Positions 37,205 through 50,098 of a DNA stretch of 64,000 bases are shown in pieces; position 1 is the stretch's first letter, and each line of letters begins with the position of its first letter. Made by a program: the position numbers and the translations under genes. Under the pieces are notes generated by a model. The model had not been told where the DNA came from and did not search any database. It saw only the letters and a list, made by a program, of their open reading frames with translations. Source of the DNA: Clitopilus passeckerianus (lineage: Eukaryota; Basidiomycota; Agaricomycetes; Agaricales; Entolomataceae). The stretch lies in the NCBI GenBank assembly GCA_944990035.1, contig CALYLX010000079.1:248001-312000 (forward strand). Reading direction: 5' to 3'.

Positions 37205-39777
37205 GCAGCAATATGCGGTAGTTGGGTAGAAACGGGTACCGCTCAGAGGTGCGGAAATCTTGTTATCGTCGAAGAGCCCAAGAACTCATACCTCTCACCC
37301 GCACTGAGCTTCATGTCATCCTAACCACTGCAAGGTCTCTCCCACATCTCTTCGACCCACCATCCGTCCGGGTCAACAAAACCGCCTACATCGACACCAG
37401 CGACCATACAGCGCAAAGGTGGAGATGGCGCGGAGCAGGGCCGAGTTGGAGAAAGTAAAGACCAAGGAGTCGGAATGCCTTCATCAATTGGCTGTGCAAC
37501 AACGGCAGCACTTCCTGAACGACTCCTGGCTTTGCAGGTGGAGGCAGAACGGAGGCAGATGGCGGTGACGGCCACAGCGGCTGGTATGAGGTTGCAAGAC
37601 GGCCAATGAGGTCTTCTTCGTCCATCCCCTTATGTAACTCGTTCACCTGGCCCCATTGTTCATCCTCGCCCTCCGACCTCCTACCAATGCCTCCAACCTC
37701 CATCAACCGCTCCCCATCATGCGATCATCCACGGTTGACGTGAACGAGGGGTTAGGGTCCAGCGTCTGGGGTGACATTGACTGTAATCGAGATGAGGCTT
37801 CTGGTGGATGTAGGAGGTGGAGAGCTCTGCAGGACTTCGGTAAGGGTGAGGGATAATAACATATGGGGATGTGGATGTTTTTTCCGAGTAGGCGGTGCAG
37901 ATGGATATCATTCTCTGGAAGGCTGCCCGTGGGCGCAGACGGAGGATACGACCCAGGCCCGGCCATTTCGTGGCGAGTTTCCAGAAACATAATTATCATC
38001 CCTCCCACTACGAGAGTCCTGCTAGCTCTCTTCTCCAGCTTTTTCCATTGATGCTTGATATTGGCATTGGTCCAATGGCAGAACCGATGTCGCAAGGCTT
38101 AACACCTATGACGTGTGTTGGTGTGCTGGCCTGCAAGTACAGTCATGGTGCGGCACTTCCACTTCTGGCAACAGAAATAGGTGCAGGCTAGGTAGATGGA
38201 GCTGGTGGATGGGATGGGAGCAAACATTGTGACTCGTCATAGACACGACCAACGTGGGGGCAGGACGAACGAGGTGAAAGAGTGCTTGAATGCTCATCGT
38301 TCGTGCCTATGTTCGCTTTGTGATCCTGCATCTGTCTGACTCGGAGGAAGGAGCCGAAGTGGTGATGAGAGACCCCGCTGACGTCCGTGTTGTAAGGGTA
38401 TCCGGAGACGTTGGGTAGGCTCGAAATTGGATGCGTGAACGCTCTTGTGCAGGAAGCTTCCATGTTGGACCAGAATCCTGGGCATTTCGCAACGAGTCCT
38501 TGCGCATCTTCATCAACCTCTCCCCACGAATCTCCGCCAACTACCCGGCCTCCGACCCTCCTGCGGATGCTTGATGTTCTTCCAGTGTTCAAGACCACCA
38601 GCTCCGTACGTGGAGTACGTGAACGATGGTGTCGTGTGGTGGCTTCTCAGTAGCGGGTGGTGCCGCAGCTGGACATGGGTGTGGGCATGTGAGGACCAAC
38701 ATTGAGCTGCTGCAGAAGCAGCTGTCGGCGCATTGGTTCCTCCAGCTGCAAGGCGGAAGTGCAGAGGCACTGTCCGAAAGTTCTGATCGTCATGTTCGGG
38801 GGATATGGCATATGCTGGAAACTGCTATTGGCGTCGTCTTCATCCCACTGGAAGCACTAACCAGCAAGTGCTGTGAGGCGTGCTGATGTGATTCTCATCC
38901 ATCATGGGAGAATGCATGATGGCCCTAATGAGTACTTACTGGCAACATCTTGACAAGGGGTTGCAACTAGGAGCAAGTAGAAGTAGAAGTACTGCCAATG
39001 AGGGATGCGATACTCCAGAGCAGCTGTCGCGTGGGGTATAATAAGGGAGGGAAGGCGTTCAAGGTTGTGCCACGGGGTAGCGACTATGCGGTGAACAGGC
39101 CTTCACATGGTCGTTGTGCCGAATTGCAGGCCAGAGATCATGACCTGGACGTTGTGCGCCGTGGACACAGGATGCACCTCCTACGATGCTGCCATGGTCC
39201 TTGACAACATGTGTGGTCGACTTTGAAGTGGTGGCAGCAGTAGCGATCGTGCCATTGTTATACCGCGTGCCACGAAGTTTGGCCGTGGTAGCACGAGGGG
39301 GAGCCGAGATGCGACCAGGTTATGTGGCACCTAGGCTCTAGAGGAAGAGACGAAATGTCCAGAATTTGAGGCCAGATGAGGATACGGCGACGGGGCACGA
39401 GTGACCTGAACAAGAACGTCAGTACCTGCAAGAATTTAGCCAGGAAATTCTGGTTTCACCTTCGTTCTCAAATTTATACCTCGTCCCTATATCAACCAAA
39501 CAGCGCGCAGGACGGAAGGTCTCTTCAAGAAGAACCAGGGCACTTGCATGTTAGTTGTGGATTCCGTGGATCAAGACGGCAGCAATGGTCGCCACATCGT
39601 GCGCAGGTAAGGGAGGACAACGTCTTACGACATGACCGTGAATATTTGCATGGTGAATCCGTATCTGAGCGCGGACATGGGGACGTAGAGGGCAGCAAAA
39701 GTACTGAGCACCAGGAAATGATCGAATGGGTTCGTGGTTCGGACGAGACCAAAGAGGATGAACTTCAATCTCCGCTC
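37205..39777. repeat. Dispersed repeat R1, copy A
   Basis: Colinear with copy B. The left end shares GTAGTT(G/C)GGTAGAAA (about 37209 and 42711). Other shared blocks include TCTGGAAG(G/A)(C/T)TG.CCGT near 37915 and 43380, GGAAGCTTCCA(T/C)(G/A)TTGGACC near 38451 and 43890, CTCCGACCCTCCTGCGGATG near 38551 and 43991, and GTGCTGAATTGCAGG-like near 39118 and 44619. The right end is CAATCTCCGCTC at 39766-39777. On the minus strand a fragment CHWTNANIKHQWKKLEKRAS (about 38080-38015) has the look of a Myb/SANT-like helix, but frames are broken throughout. I infer a decayed mobile element. Confidence 0.55.
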
Positions 39778-40015
39778 TGAGTGCATCTTGCGCTCTTCCC
39801 TCCTCCTCTCATTCAAGGTAACGGTCCAGTGGAATGTGTCATTTATTCTTTGGGCGAGGAACTCGGCGATTGGAACGACCCAGAAAATCTCTATTTCGAC
39901 TACCTTCTTGCCTTGTTCATTTACAATTGACCGCCCCATGTTTAACGATCCTCGCTTTCCTAGATTAAAAGATACTTCAAGGAGAGTACAGATATTGTAC
40001 GAAATCCAATTGATA

Positions 40016-41942
40016 CTAAGTGGAGTCAAACACTCCGGGAGGTATCCAGATATTGTTTCCTATTCTTATTGTCTCCAGCTTGGGCATCGCTCTCCGTAGG
40101 CCACTTCGTATACGATTCAGCAAGCCCTCGTCGACGTTCTTTGTCGAAATTCTCAAGGTCTTGAGCTCGTTCTTGGTGGTTAACTCGAACAATTTGCCGC
40201 TCTCCGTACGCCTATTGAGTTCCGTTAGGAATCCATCTGGTGCCAACTCATTCTCAACGCCTATCGGACATATCTCGAGACCGTTGTTGCCAACCTGAAA
40301 CTCTTGAGACCACCCCTTGACGTAACTTTCACGAAATGGAACGTCCTTTCCTTCCGCAACAATAACAATGTTCAAGGTACGTAGCTCCGGAAAGTATCTT
40401 GCGATGAGAGCAAGGTGCTTCGGCGTTAGGGTGAAGAACGCAACCGAAAGATCCTGAATAAACATGAGTGCCACCGGGAGGATGGGAGAATGTCGAAGAA
40501 AAGCAAAAAGGTATCGAAGATGTATATAGAACACCTGGACCTTAGGGCTGATCACGAGAGTTCGCACGTTCGTGACCCACTGGTGTCGATCTCGACTGTC
40601 AACGAGAAAGCAAGAATTAACTAAGTATGCGATGAGGGTATCAGCCCACATGTGATGATGCGAGGGTTGCTCGAACCTATCTACAACTTCCAAATATAAC
40701 ATCTTGCTCATATTCGGGGCATCAGGGGTACCTCCTGGGGCTTCTCGCGGGGAATCCATATAGGTAACGCCGTGAGCTGCAATGCGAAGGTGGGTAATTG
40801 TAGATTGTTGGCGGGTGAGAAAGCGAACTGCAGAACTAAAGGAGGATTTCAAATTCAGAGGCACGAGCGAACAGTGTGTAAGGTATGGGAATAAAGCCTG
40901 AGAACAAGTCAGAAGTTTATTTGAGGCCTTGGAGGCAGCCAAGGGAACGCCCATAGGAGATGTTGGAGGACACATAATTTCAAAGATTTGATCAAAGACA
41001 TCTGCGTCAGCCTCATTCATTTCATAAGGGTGAAAATTAGCCACGCAAAGGTGCCGGAGATGTGGTGAGATTTGCCGAGTAGTGTGGTGGTCACAGGCTG
41101 GATTGGGAGATACCATTAATCGAAGGAGAAAATAGAGCGTCTTTAGTCCCTCTAAATCAGCAGTATTCATGGATTGGTGGGGGAAGTGACCCGTTGCGAT
41201 TGTCAAGCTCTCCAATTTGCAGAGCGCTTTGCTATATATCGGTAAACGTTCATGATCGTTGGGTAAACCCGAAAAAATGTGCGTTAAATATCTTGGTAGA
41301 ACTTCTAACCGAAGGTTTCGAAGTGTCATCTCGCTAGGTCCAAGAATTTCGACTTGATATCGCCATGCTGAGGAGGCAAGAGAGACGAACAGGGGGCAAC
41401 TTTGTTCGTAAGATTTCCGCGTCCAACGAGGCAGCTCGGTAACTGCGAGGGTACGTAGGAGTGGGAGGCTGGCGACGAGTTGGTGGGCAAGGTCGGATAG
41501 TAATAGTTCAGAGGGTCTGACGTTGGATGGGTTCATTCTGATTAGACTTCTAAGTGTAAGTTTAATGGAGGCCCTTCTGCCCAGCGAAGGATGGATAGTT
41601 CTGTCATATCGATTGATTGGTTCTAGCTGGAGCTCAATATGTCGGATTCTCTCCGAGACGTATGGCTGCCTAGATAAACAGCGACGGCAAATTAATGGGA
41701 ATCATATGAACAGAATAACATGTCACCACTCACAACAAGTGCTCGAGCCGAGCGATCTGTAATGATTTAGAGGAGACTTTTCGGTCACTGTCGTTCAATA
41801 ACAGATGTTTGGAGCAGTATATGTAGTCCAAAGTAGCATCCAGGAATATAGAGCTCACAAAATGCAATGTTTTTCGAGTCTGGTCGTCAATGTGCCTGAA
41901 GATATTTAACAGTATCTCTCTTGGGAGTAGTGGAGAGGCCAT
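40016..41942 (-). CDS. F-box/LRR-like protein, intact
   Basis: ATG at 41942-41940. Exon 1 (41942-41734) encodes the F-box, LLPREILLNIFRHIDDQTRK then LHFVSSIFLDATLDYIY. A 64-bp intron with GTGAGT...TATCTAG ends joins exon 2 (41669-40016) in frame as LEHLLQPYVSERIRHIELQL. The protein is about 620 residues. Its C-terminal two thirds hold leucine-rich stretches such as DLAHQLVASLPLLRTLAVTE, LPRYLTHIFSGL, ALIARYFPELRTLNIVIVAE and LKTLRISTKN. By family it would recruit substrates to an SCF (Skp1-cullin-F-box) ubiquitin ligase. A broken relative of its N-terminal half lies at 18320-18890. No lesion was seen. Confidence 0.8.
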
Positions 41943-42704
41943 TCTGTTTGTATGCCGTCAGTACCAAAGGGGAGACACGCAGAGACGGAGGAATGTTCCC
42001 CAAAGAGGACAAGAGAATATAAGGTGGAAACCGGAATGCACCGTTTATTAAATGCGGCTGAGTAACAAGAAACGGTAATGGGTGGGCATGTCCCTCAGGA
42101 AACAATAAGGACAATACTTAGTGATAGTTTAAAGACCCCCTTACCATCCTGAATGTAGTAGTTTTGGTCTGTGCCTGTGTATGTATGCCAGCATCATGCC
42201 TTCATGCCCCCCACAGACGCATCCACAAATTTGACGGCTCCATTTGATGTATATGGACTCCAGTCGTGCTTTTGTTCGCACTATTGTGAAGGCACCCCAC
42301 TTTCTAGTTCAACAGCACCCACCTTTGCTTGCTAATTGGCCGACCTCTATCATATGAAAGGCTTACCCTGAATGCGTTCTTGCACGTGTGCGGACGATCG
42401 ACTAGAATGCCTACATCTGTACCTTAACGCAGTTTCTTGCTTGAGTTCTTGAGGTATGCCTAACTGAACCTCCGCATCTGCCAATGTGCACCATCCACGA
42501 CCAAGCATCGGTAAATGGCTGGGCTAGCTCAAGAGCCCCTACACTACACATTAATGACGATTGCTTTATTCTTCTGTATACTCACGAGAAAACAATATGG
42601 ATCCCCAGGTGGTATACGTCCGTCCATTGTAAATTCCGCTGTAAACGAGAGCGCGAGTCTGGTATACGGAAATGTATGGTGTCCATCCTTTAACAATGAC
42701 GACA
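41943..42704. other. Intergenic, no gene seen
   Basis: This contains the upstream region of the minus-strand F-box gene and no supported coding frame. Confidence 0.35.
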
Positions 42705-45700
42705 TACAGTAGTTCGGTAGAAATGGCGACTAATCAGGGCATCTACAATTCGTCCTTGAAGATTCCATAGAACGCATCCTTATCGTCCGCACAAAACTCC
42801 ATGTCCTCTTGCCAGCTGTAAGATCCCTTCGTATTCCTCTGATTCATGCCATCGTCCAGGTCAACACGAAGCGCCGAGATTGACGCCAGTCACGATGCTA
42901 CCCAGAAGCGGACAGTCGTAGCCCGGACGAGGGCAGGTTCAGACAAGGGAACCACCAACTACTGGCTATGCGCCAGCAGCAGCGTTACCGGAGCCGCTTT
43001 AGGCTTCGTAGATGGAAGAGTATCGCGGTGGATGCCAATGGCGGCAACAGCGGCCGGTATGAGGCTGCAAGACGATCAAGGAGGTCTTCTTCATCCATCC
43101 CCTTTGCTCCTTCTCCATAACCAGATCGTTCATCCTCGCCCACCGACCTCCAACCGATGACTCCAACCTCCATCAACAGCTCCCCGCCATGCAATTATCC
43201 ACGGCCGATATGAACGAAGTGTTAAGAGCCGATGTCTGGTGTGGCATCGACTGCAACCGAAATGAAGCTTCTGGTGGATGTTGGACGTGGAGAGCTCTGC
43301 AGGAAATCGGTGAGGGAGAAGTGGCGTATGAGGGATGTGGATGTTTGTTCAGAGTAAACGGTGCAGGTGGATGTCATTATCTGGAAGATTGTCCGTAGGC
43401 GCGGATAGAGGATACGACCAAGGCCTGGTCATTTCGTGGCGAATTCCAGCAACGTCATCCCCTCCCCGCCATGATATTCCCTCCAACTCTCTTCTCCAGC
43501 TTCCTCCAGCGGTGCTTAATGTTGGTATTGGTCCAATGGCCAAAACTGGGACCACGAGGGCTTTCGCATGTGATGAGCAAGCTTGCTGTTCCATAAGGAC
43601 GGTCGTGATAGGTGTGGGCTTCGTAGATGGAGCTGGTCATGGTGGTGGTTAGGATGGGAGCGAACGTCGGGACTCGCCAAAGCCACGACCAACGTGGGGG
43701 CAGGACGAATGGCGTGAAAGGTGGTTTGAATGCTCATCGTTCGTGCTTCTGTTCGCCTTGTGATCCTGCATCCATCTGAAGGTAGAGCTGATGTGGAAGA
43801 GATGAGAGGTCCTGCTGGTGTCGGTGATGTAAGGGCATCCGGGAATGTTGGGGCTGCTCGAAATTGGAGGCCTGAAAGCTCCCGTCCAGGAAGCTTCCAC
43901 ATTGGACCCCAACTTAGGGAATTTGGTGACGGGTTCTTGCCGACCTTCGTCAACCTCTCCCCATGAATCTGCATCAACTACCCGTCCTCCGACCCTCCTG
44001 CGGATGTTTGATGTTCTTCCAGTGTCCAAGACCACCAGCCCCATGCGTGGAGCGCGTCAACGAGCGTTACGGGTGGAGGTTCTTCGTAGCTGGTGATGCC
44101 GCGACTGGACATGCCGTTACTGAGCGTTGTCGCCTTCATGGTTGTGGGCATGTGAAAACGAACATTGCGCGGCAGTGGCAGACGTCGTCAACGCATAGGT
44201 TCCCGCAGCTTGAAAATGGGTGCGGCATGCAGTCGGTAGGCGGAGGCGGGAGGTATAGAAGCCTTGAATGCCATGTTCGGAGCTGACAGCTCCTGCAGGA
44301 AAACCGTTGATGGTGCCGTCTTCATCCCATTGGAAGCACCGACCAGCAACGTGCTGTGACTCGTGCTGGTGTGATTCTCATGCATCATGGGAAAATGCAT
44401 GATAGCCCTATTGGGTATTTGCCAGTAACGCCTTGACGAGGAGTTGCGATTGGGAGTGGATGGTAGCGGAGGCTAATGCCGATGAGACACATACCCACGA
44501 GCGACGTAGGAGGTGAATTGTGGCGATGGAATGTAACCAGGACAGAGAGGGAAAGATGTTCCACGTTTTACTGAAGCGTAGCGACTCTGCAGTAAACTGG
44601 TGTCCAGGTGCTTGTCGTGCTGAATTGCAGGCGGGAGGTTGTATCCCGAAAGTTGTACGCCGTGGACAACGACGGGCGCGGGCGCACTCCCTGCAATGCT
44701 CCCATACCCCGTCGTCAGCTGTGTGACCAAATGTGGAGTGGGAGGTAGGGGTAGCAAGCAGTCGGAGTGCGAGGAGATTCTGTCGTGGTAGCGGCGGTGT
44801 GGAGAAGGGGAGCAACCGGCTTAGTTAGCCTCAAGGTTTCGGAGGGTGAGGCGACATGGCCTGATGATTAGAGTGGGGCTAGGACGATACGGCGACGGGA
44901 CACAGGCAATCTCTTGTGGTTCTGCGCCAGCCGTGCAAACAGTTCTTGCAGTATTGACGATATCGACGCTCAAAATCCTGGGGACATTGGAACGTTGTTG
45001 GATGTGTGATGTGGTTCACGTTTCTCTTGTCCATTCTTCTGCCTGCTCTGCTCTCGACACCTCTTCTTCGGTTACCCTCACGACTACGCAGCAAATCGTG
45101 CCCTGCTTCTGTGGAGACAAACCGCCTCAAAAGTGCGACATCAGCCTCGCTGCATGGCCACGGACTTCCCGTGGGCGGAAAATCGAAAGCAGAATCGTCC
45201 TGGGCAGCCAGATTGCTGGAATGGAGGGGCAGCGCCCACTACAGTCCCCGAGGTCGTGGTGGCAGCAACTATAGGTGGTGTTGATGATGCTTGGTTGAAT
45301 GAACCAAAATTTATGGGCGACAGGGGGCGAACTCCAAGCTTCAGAGTGGGACCTGGAGACATCGCCTCAATGGCAGGACCTAACCAGGAAATGTCAGCGT
45401 GCGCAGGGATGCAATCAAAGGCCTGATCTCACCACTATTCTTGACGAGACTCCATCCCTACGCTGACTCAGCCAAGGTGAGTGGACCACAGGCCGAAGCA
45501 GCAAACGGCGTGTCCATTGTGCGAAAGCGTTGCTGAAGTACAACATTGTGGTCGCTACATCATGTCGAGAAATGCAAAAGCCAGAATCGTGGGAGTGACC
45601 GCAAGTTCGTGGATAGATTCTATGGATAACTGCACAGGTTGGCCTGAACGAGGCAAGGAGTACGCGGGAAGGACAACGGTCGGTGCACTTGCATTGAATG

Positions 45701-45766
45701 GATCAAGGTGGTGAAGACCAATTCACCCAAAGGGTAAATTTTCGGCTTTAAGTTGAATCTCCGCTC
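42705..45766. repeat. Dispersed repeat R1, copy B
   Basis: The second long copy of R1, in the same orientation as copy A and with the same order of shared blocks. It ends GAATCTCCGCTC at 45755-45766. A minus-strand fragment near 43545-43480 (NIKHRWRKLEKR) corresponds to the Myb/SANT-like fragment in copy A. No terminal inverted repeat or target duplication was recognisable by eye. Confidence 0.55.
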
Positions 45767-46243
45767 TAGATTCTGATTGCGTCTTGCCCTCACGTCTGTA
45801 CGACACACTCGGGACGTTCAGCAGAGAAGTCTCAATGCGTTAATAGCCGCTATTGGGCCGGACAACAGCACTGGATGCTACTGAATAAACATCCTCTCAA
45901 GCCGAAGCCGCATTTCTGGAATCTCATCCTACGTCCACACACAATCAACGCGAACGTGCTCAAACGGTCTTTCCACGTTATGAGTTTGGAATGGGTTGAC
46001 AGATTAAATTATGTATAAGAACGTCATGATTACAATAATAATAAATAATAGAACCGATGGATGATAATCAAAAGGCCACACGCATGATGTCCATCATGAT
46101 GCACCCCATTCTAAGTACCCCGCTATACACAACTAGGCGAAAAAAGAACACAGAGTCCATCCTAAAATCACTATCCTTCATTCGCCACACCAACATGTCC
46201 TCTTCCCAACATACGGCGAGCCGACTCGACCGAACCCCGTCAA
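45767..46243. other. Intergenic, no gene seen
   Basis: This is the flank between R1 copy B and the 3' end of a minus-strand gene. Nothing else is supported. Confidence 0.3.
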
Positions 46244-47300
46244 TTAAGTATGCGGGGGTAGGTTTACATTGTATACGTTTCCATACACCTGCGTATTTTG
46301 ATTAACCATATGATCCCTGCCTGCAGAGGTAAAGTTTCCGCCATAAATGCCTATTGAGGGTCCGAGATTACCGGCCAAATCAAGAGGGGGAGTATTCCCT
46401 TGGCCGCCATGGTAGGGGACTGCAGCTAGTGGCGACGGCTTCGGGTAGGTTCTCACTGGCAAGGCCAAGTTCTGTTCCCCGCATGCCTCCGCATCTGGAT
46501 AGTCGATTCCTATCCCATTTTTTAAGCTACGAATGCCCTGTAAGAATGGATTGAGGTGACTTACCATCACTAAAACCATCTCTCGTACGCTTGTATCGAC
46601 GAAGGAGATAGATACCCAGCGCTACGACGACCACAACCCCTCCAAGAACAGAGCTCAGGGTAATCTTGCTCCGAGTTGACAAACCCGTCCCCGACCCAGA
46701 ATTGGTCGACATATCAGCCGACTTTGGAGGGTCTGATGTAGATCCATACACGTTGCTTGTCAGAGTCTGAGTGCCACTCCCCGATGAGCTATGTGTCGTC
46801 CTTGTGAAGTTCCCCGAGCAAATCGTATTATCCACCGTCTTGACACACTCCGCTGATCCCCCATCATTCACACAAATCCACAGCTGCCTCCCCGTATCCG
46901 AACACTGAAAACTCGTAATACCACTCCCATCATCAGCTTTCGTGCAAAATTCGGAATTGCAACAAGGGTAATTGAATCCAGGAGGTTGGATGCTGACGTA
47001 TGAAAGCAAACCATCACTACACGCCGGAGCGTGATTCCCAGTCCAATCAACGTGGTAGCAGTCGTCCTCCACTAGGCAGGCATGTTGTTGGCCATGGGCG
47101 CCGATGCAAAGGGTGAGGGGTGAGTAACATTTAACTACAGTATCCCCGACTTTGTACGTCCCCCCGCCTGAGCATTTGTAGGTATAGGCATCAGCACTGT
47201 TGCCGTTAAAGGTGTCGATTGCGAGCTGGAGGCTATCCCCGGAGGGGCGACTCGATCCATGGCAGTAGGCGGCGGGATCGATGGACTGTGAACTGCTCAT
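46244..47300 (-). CDS. Cys-rich single-pass membrane protein, paralogue 1
   Basis: ATG at 47300-47298. Exon 1 (47300-46566) encodes a roughly 190-residue Cys-rich N-terminal domain (YCHGS; CYSPLTLCIGAHGQQHAC; EDDCYHVDWTG; CCNSEFCTKAD; ECVKTVDNTICSGNFT), a Ser/Gly/Thr stalk, and one membrane helix (LGGVVVVVALGIYLL) followed by RRYKR. A 55-bp intron (46511-46565) joins exon 2 at DGIDYPDAEACGEQN. The tail has PKPSPLAAVPY and ends with GPSIGIYGGNFTSAGRDHMV then NQ, and the stop is at 46244. There is no cleavable signal peptide, so the likely topology is N-out/C-in (type III), or a 5' exon is missing. The family is unknown to me. The paralogue at 47899-49054 has the same intron position and length. 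Confidence 0.72.
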
Positions 47301-47898
47301 GTCGCTTCCGGCTTTCAGAACTGGGGGTCTAGCGATTTGGAGCGGGAGATGGTAGTCCTAGGAGGAGAGTTGGGCGATGTAGGTAGTGGTCATCAAGATA
47401 ATAACCGAGTACACTCGTCGTGTACATTGTTCCTCCTTCATCCACCTAGCGACGCTGTGCGCTGTGGTTAGCCGTGGTCCACTGAGAAAGTGGGCGGCGC
47501 GCTCTAGTTCTCATGTTGTGAAAGCTTACAGGTATCGTACATCCTCCATCATGCCAAGCCAAGGCCAGCCAAATTTGGTACAATGGTTGCCTATCTTGTC
47601 AAACAGAGATGCAGTCAAGACTAACACAGCACGACACTTTCTCGTCACTGAACCATTGTATTATCTAGACAACCATTACGCTGACAAGTAGCATAGGGAT
47701 CCCCCAAGTCCTCAGCCTCCGGATTTCCTCAGCCTCCGTGCGTGCCGAGAGACGTTCTTTCGGGCGATCCTCTAACTAACCAATATTTGTCACCGGCTGG
47801 AAGAAATTCCGGATTTACACAAATTCTACAGGTTCCTCAAAGCAGCATAAATGCCAGCTGGGTCTTATCCGTGCTATCCATGATCTAATATCGAAAAG
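47301..47898. other. Intergenic between the two membrane-protein paralogues
   Basis: No separate gene is seen. The true 3' end of the upstream paralogue may extend to 47874, if a terminal intron with donor GTAAGT at about 47934 is used. Confidence 0.35.
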
Positions 47899-49054
47899 TC
47901 AACCCTCGAGTCTGAGTCTCTGTTCAAAAGACTTACAATGAACGCCCCCAAAGTACTGCGCGCCTTGATTGACATTATGATCCCGACCTGGAGAGGTAAA
48001 AGCTCCACCGTAGATAGACGTTGATGGTCCAAGATTCCCGCCTCCCGTATCGATTACGGTTGTCGGGTCGCCCGAGTTCATTCGCGAGTAGTTGGAAACA
48101 TTCGTTTCCGAGGCGTAATTGGTACTTTGTAGATCGAGCAAGTGGTTCTGGCTTTGGCCGCTTGAGTAGTTTCCTGCCGCTAGCGGTGTCGGTTTGGGTT
48201 CGTAGGTTGTCAATGGCATGTTATGTTTCCCATATGAATCCGGATAGTCAACTCCTACATCATCGCGTAAGCTCATGATAGCAAGTACGAATGGATTCGA
48301 GGGACTTACCACTAGTAAAACCAACTGTCTTATGCTTCTTTCGACGGAAGCAGTAGATCCCTAGCACAACAATGACCGCAACTCCTACGAGAACCGAGCT
48401 GACGATAATCTTGGCCTTAGTCGAAGAATCCATCGCGGACCCAGAACTGGACGATGAATCGGTTTGCTTTGAGACACCAGTTGTCGTCGCTGCGGATGTA
48501 GATCCATGTCCGCCGCTGCTCGAGGTGCCACTCCCCGACGAGCTATGTGCCCTACTCGTGAAATTCCCCGAGCAAATCGTATTATCCACCGGCCTGACGC
48601 ACTCCGCCGAACTCCCATCGTTAACACAAAGCCACAGCTGCCTCCCCTTATCCGAACACTGAATCTGTACGATACCACTGCTGGAGTCGGCTTTCGTACA
48701 GAACTCAGAGTCACAACAAGGTGTATTGAATCCAGGCGACTGGATGCCGACGTATTGAAGCAAACCATCGCTGCATGTAGCGGCGCGATCCCCTGTCCAA
48801 TCAACGTGATAGCAGTCGTCTTCCACTACACAGGCGTGTTGTTGTCCATGTGCGCCGATGCAGAGAGTAACGGGAGAGAAGCATTCCGTTATGGTGGTCC
48901 CGCCTTTGTTGGGTGCACTCGAGCCTGAGCATTTGTAGACGTAAGGCTCGGCACTATTGCCGTTGAAGGAGTCAAACGCGATTTGAAGAGCTTTCTCGGC
49001 AGGCTGGGTTGATCCATGGCAGTAGGAGGAAGTATCAAATGAGTGGCTACTCAT
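47899..49054 (-). CDS. Cys-rich single-pass membrane protein, paralogue 2
   Basis: ATG at 49054-49052 (MSSHSFDTSSYCHGS). The layout equals paralogue 1: a Cys-rich outer domain (CFSPVTLCIGAHGQQHAC, EDDCYHVDWTG, CCDSEFCTKAD, ECVRPVDNTICSGNFT), a Ser-rich stalk, a membrane helix (LVGVAVIVVLGIYCF) and RRKKHK. A 55-bp intron (48255-48309) leads to SGVDYPDSYGKHN, then PKPTPLAAGNY and GPSTSIYGGAFTSPGRDHNV followed by NQ. The tail is longer than in paralogue 1 because of an extra Asn/Ser-rich stretch. The stop is at 47899 if no further splice occurs, or near 47874 with one. The two genes are a tandem duplication on the same strand. Function is unknown. Confidence 0.72.
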
Positions 49055-50098
49055 GAGTCTCCGGGGGTCGAGAGCCCTATACGACGAGGAGCTACAGGTT
49101 GGAGGAGGTAAGTATAGAGAGAGTTGTCATTGTCGAAGGAGTGGTAGAGAATCCAGCATTCGCGACCATCGTCTTGCCTAGTAACGACTTGATAAATGGG
49201 AGGATGATCGTCACTAAAGACCCCTGATTCTCAGGGGAGCAGTGAACCGGCGTGACCGACAATGCCGATTGAGATGAATATCAGTTGCGTCAAGCCGGTT
49301 GATGTCACGACGATCGTTCTTCAAATCCAGATTCTTAGCATCAATAGTATGCCTGCGAATAGAAAACTTTGATAAACGTGATGCTATTCATGTTTTCGGA
49401 ACGAGACACGAAAAGGTCAAGCAAGTGTATTGGGCAGCGGATTTCGTTGCTACAAGTAAATGATTCGCGTACTGATAAAGATCTCATCGCCCACCCACAC
49501 GCATGGGAGTTGGTAGGCCAATCAGCTTGAATCACCTCACATGTCTTTCGAATTTGGGCCACCTACTTCCTCCAAGCAAGTATAGCAGTATTGGAACACT
49601 GTATGCAAACTTCAACGCGACGGTATCTGGGAAGAGAGGAAAGGAAGCTTTTGTTTGGCCCTGTTTCTTTCTAGGGGTGCCGGCTCCATCGATGCGATTT
49701 AGCAAGTAAGAGATTGTTTAACTTGAACTTTAACACTCCTCTGCTAGAATACTGCTGACATCCAGGCGCGCGCCTGTCCTCCTATTCTGCCTACTCATTT
49801 GAATTACTTGACAACAATCGATCGCCGGCTAAAGGGCTCGGTGTCAATCTCTCGTTGCCTATGAGTCCGCAGATGGATCATTACACTGGCGGTGGGAATA
49901 TTGGGTTTCTGCCAGTATAAACAGGGGTCCGCTGCAAACCATCTCTCCGGACGTCTGCCTTCTGTCTTTGGTTTGGAGGAAGGTATAAGCCGCGATGTGC
50001 CGGGCGTCCGGGTGGTGATTGTCAGCCCAGAGGACCACACACAACGGCTGCGGGGACGCAGGCCGGCCGTGGTACATGCCTTCTCAATGTCATGATCC
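49055..50098. other. Intergenic, no gene seen
   Basis: Short open frames only. There is no domain, tRNA-like fold or repeat that I could support. Confidence 0.35.

Noticed and set aside
37205..45766. Long minus-strand frames in R1 (130-150 codons) as genes
   Set aside because: Colinear copies show different frames and stops for the same blocks, so the frames are not conserved.
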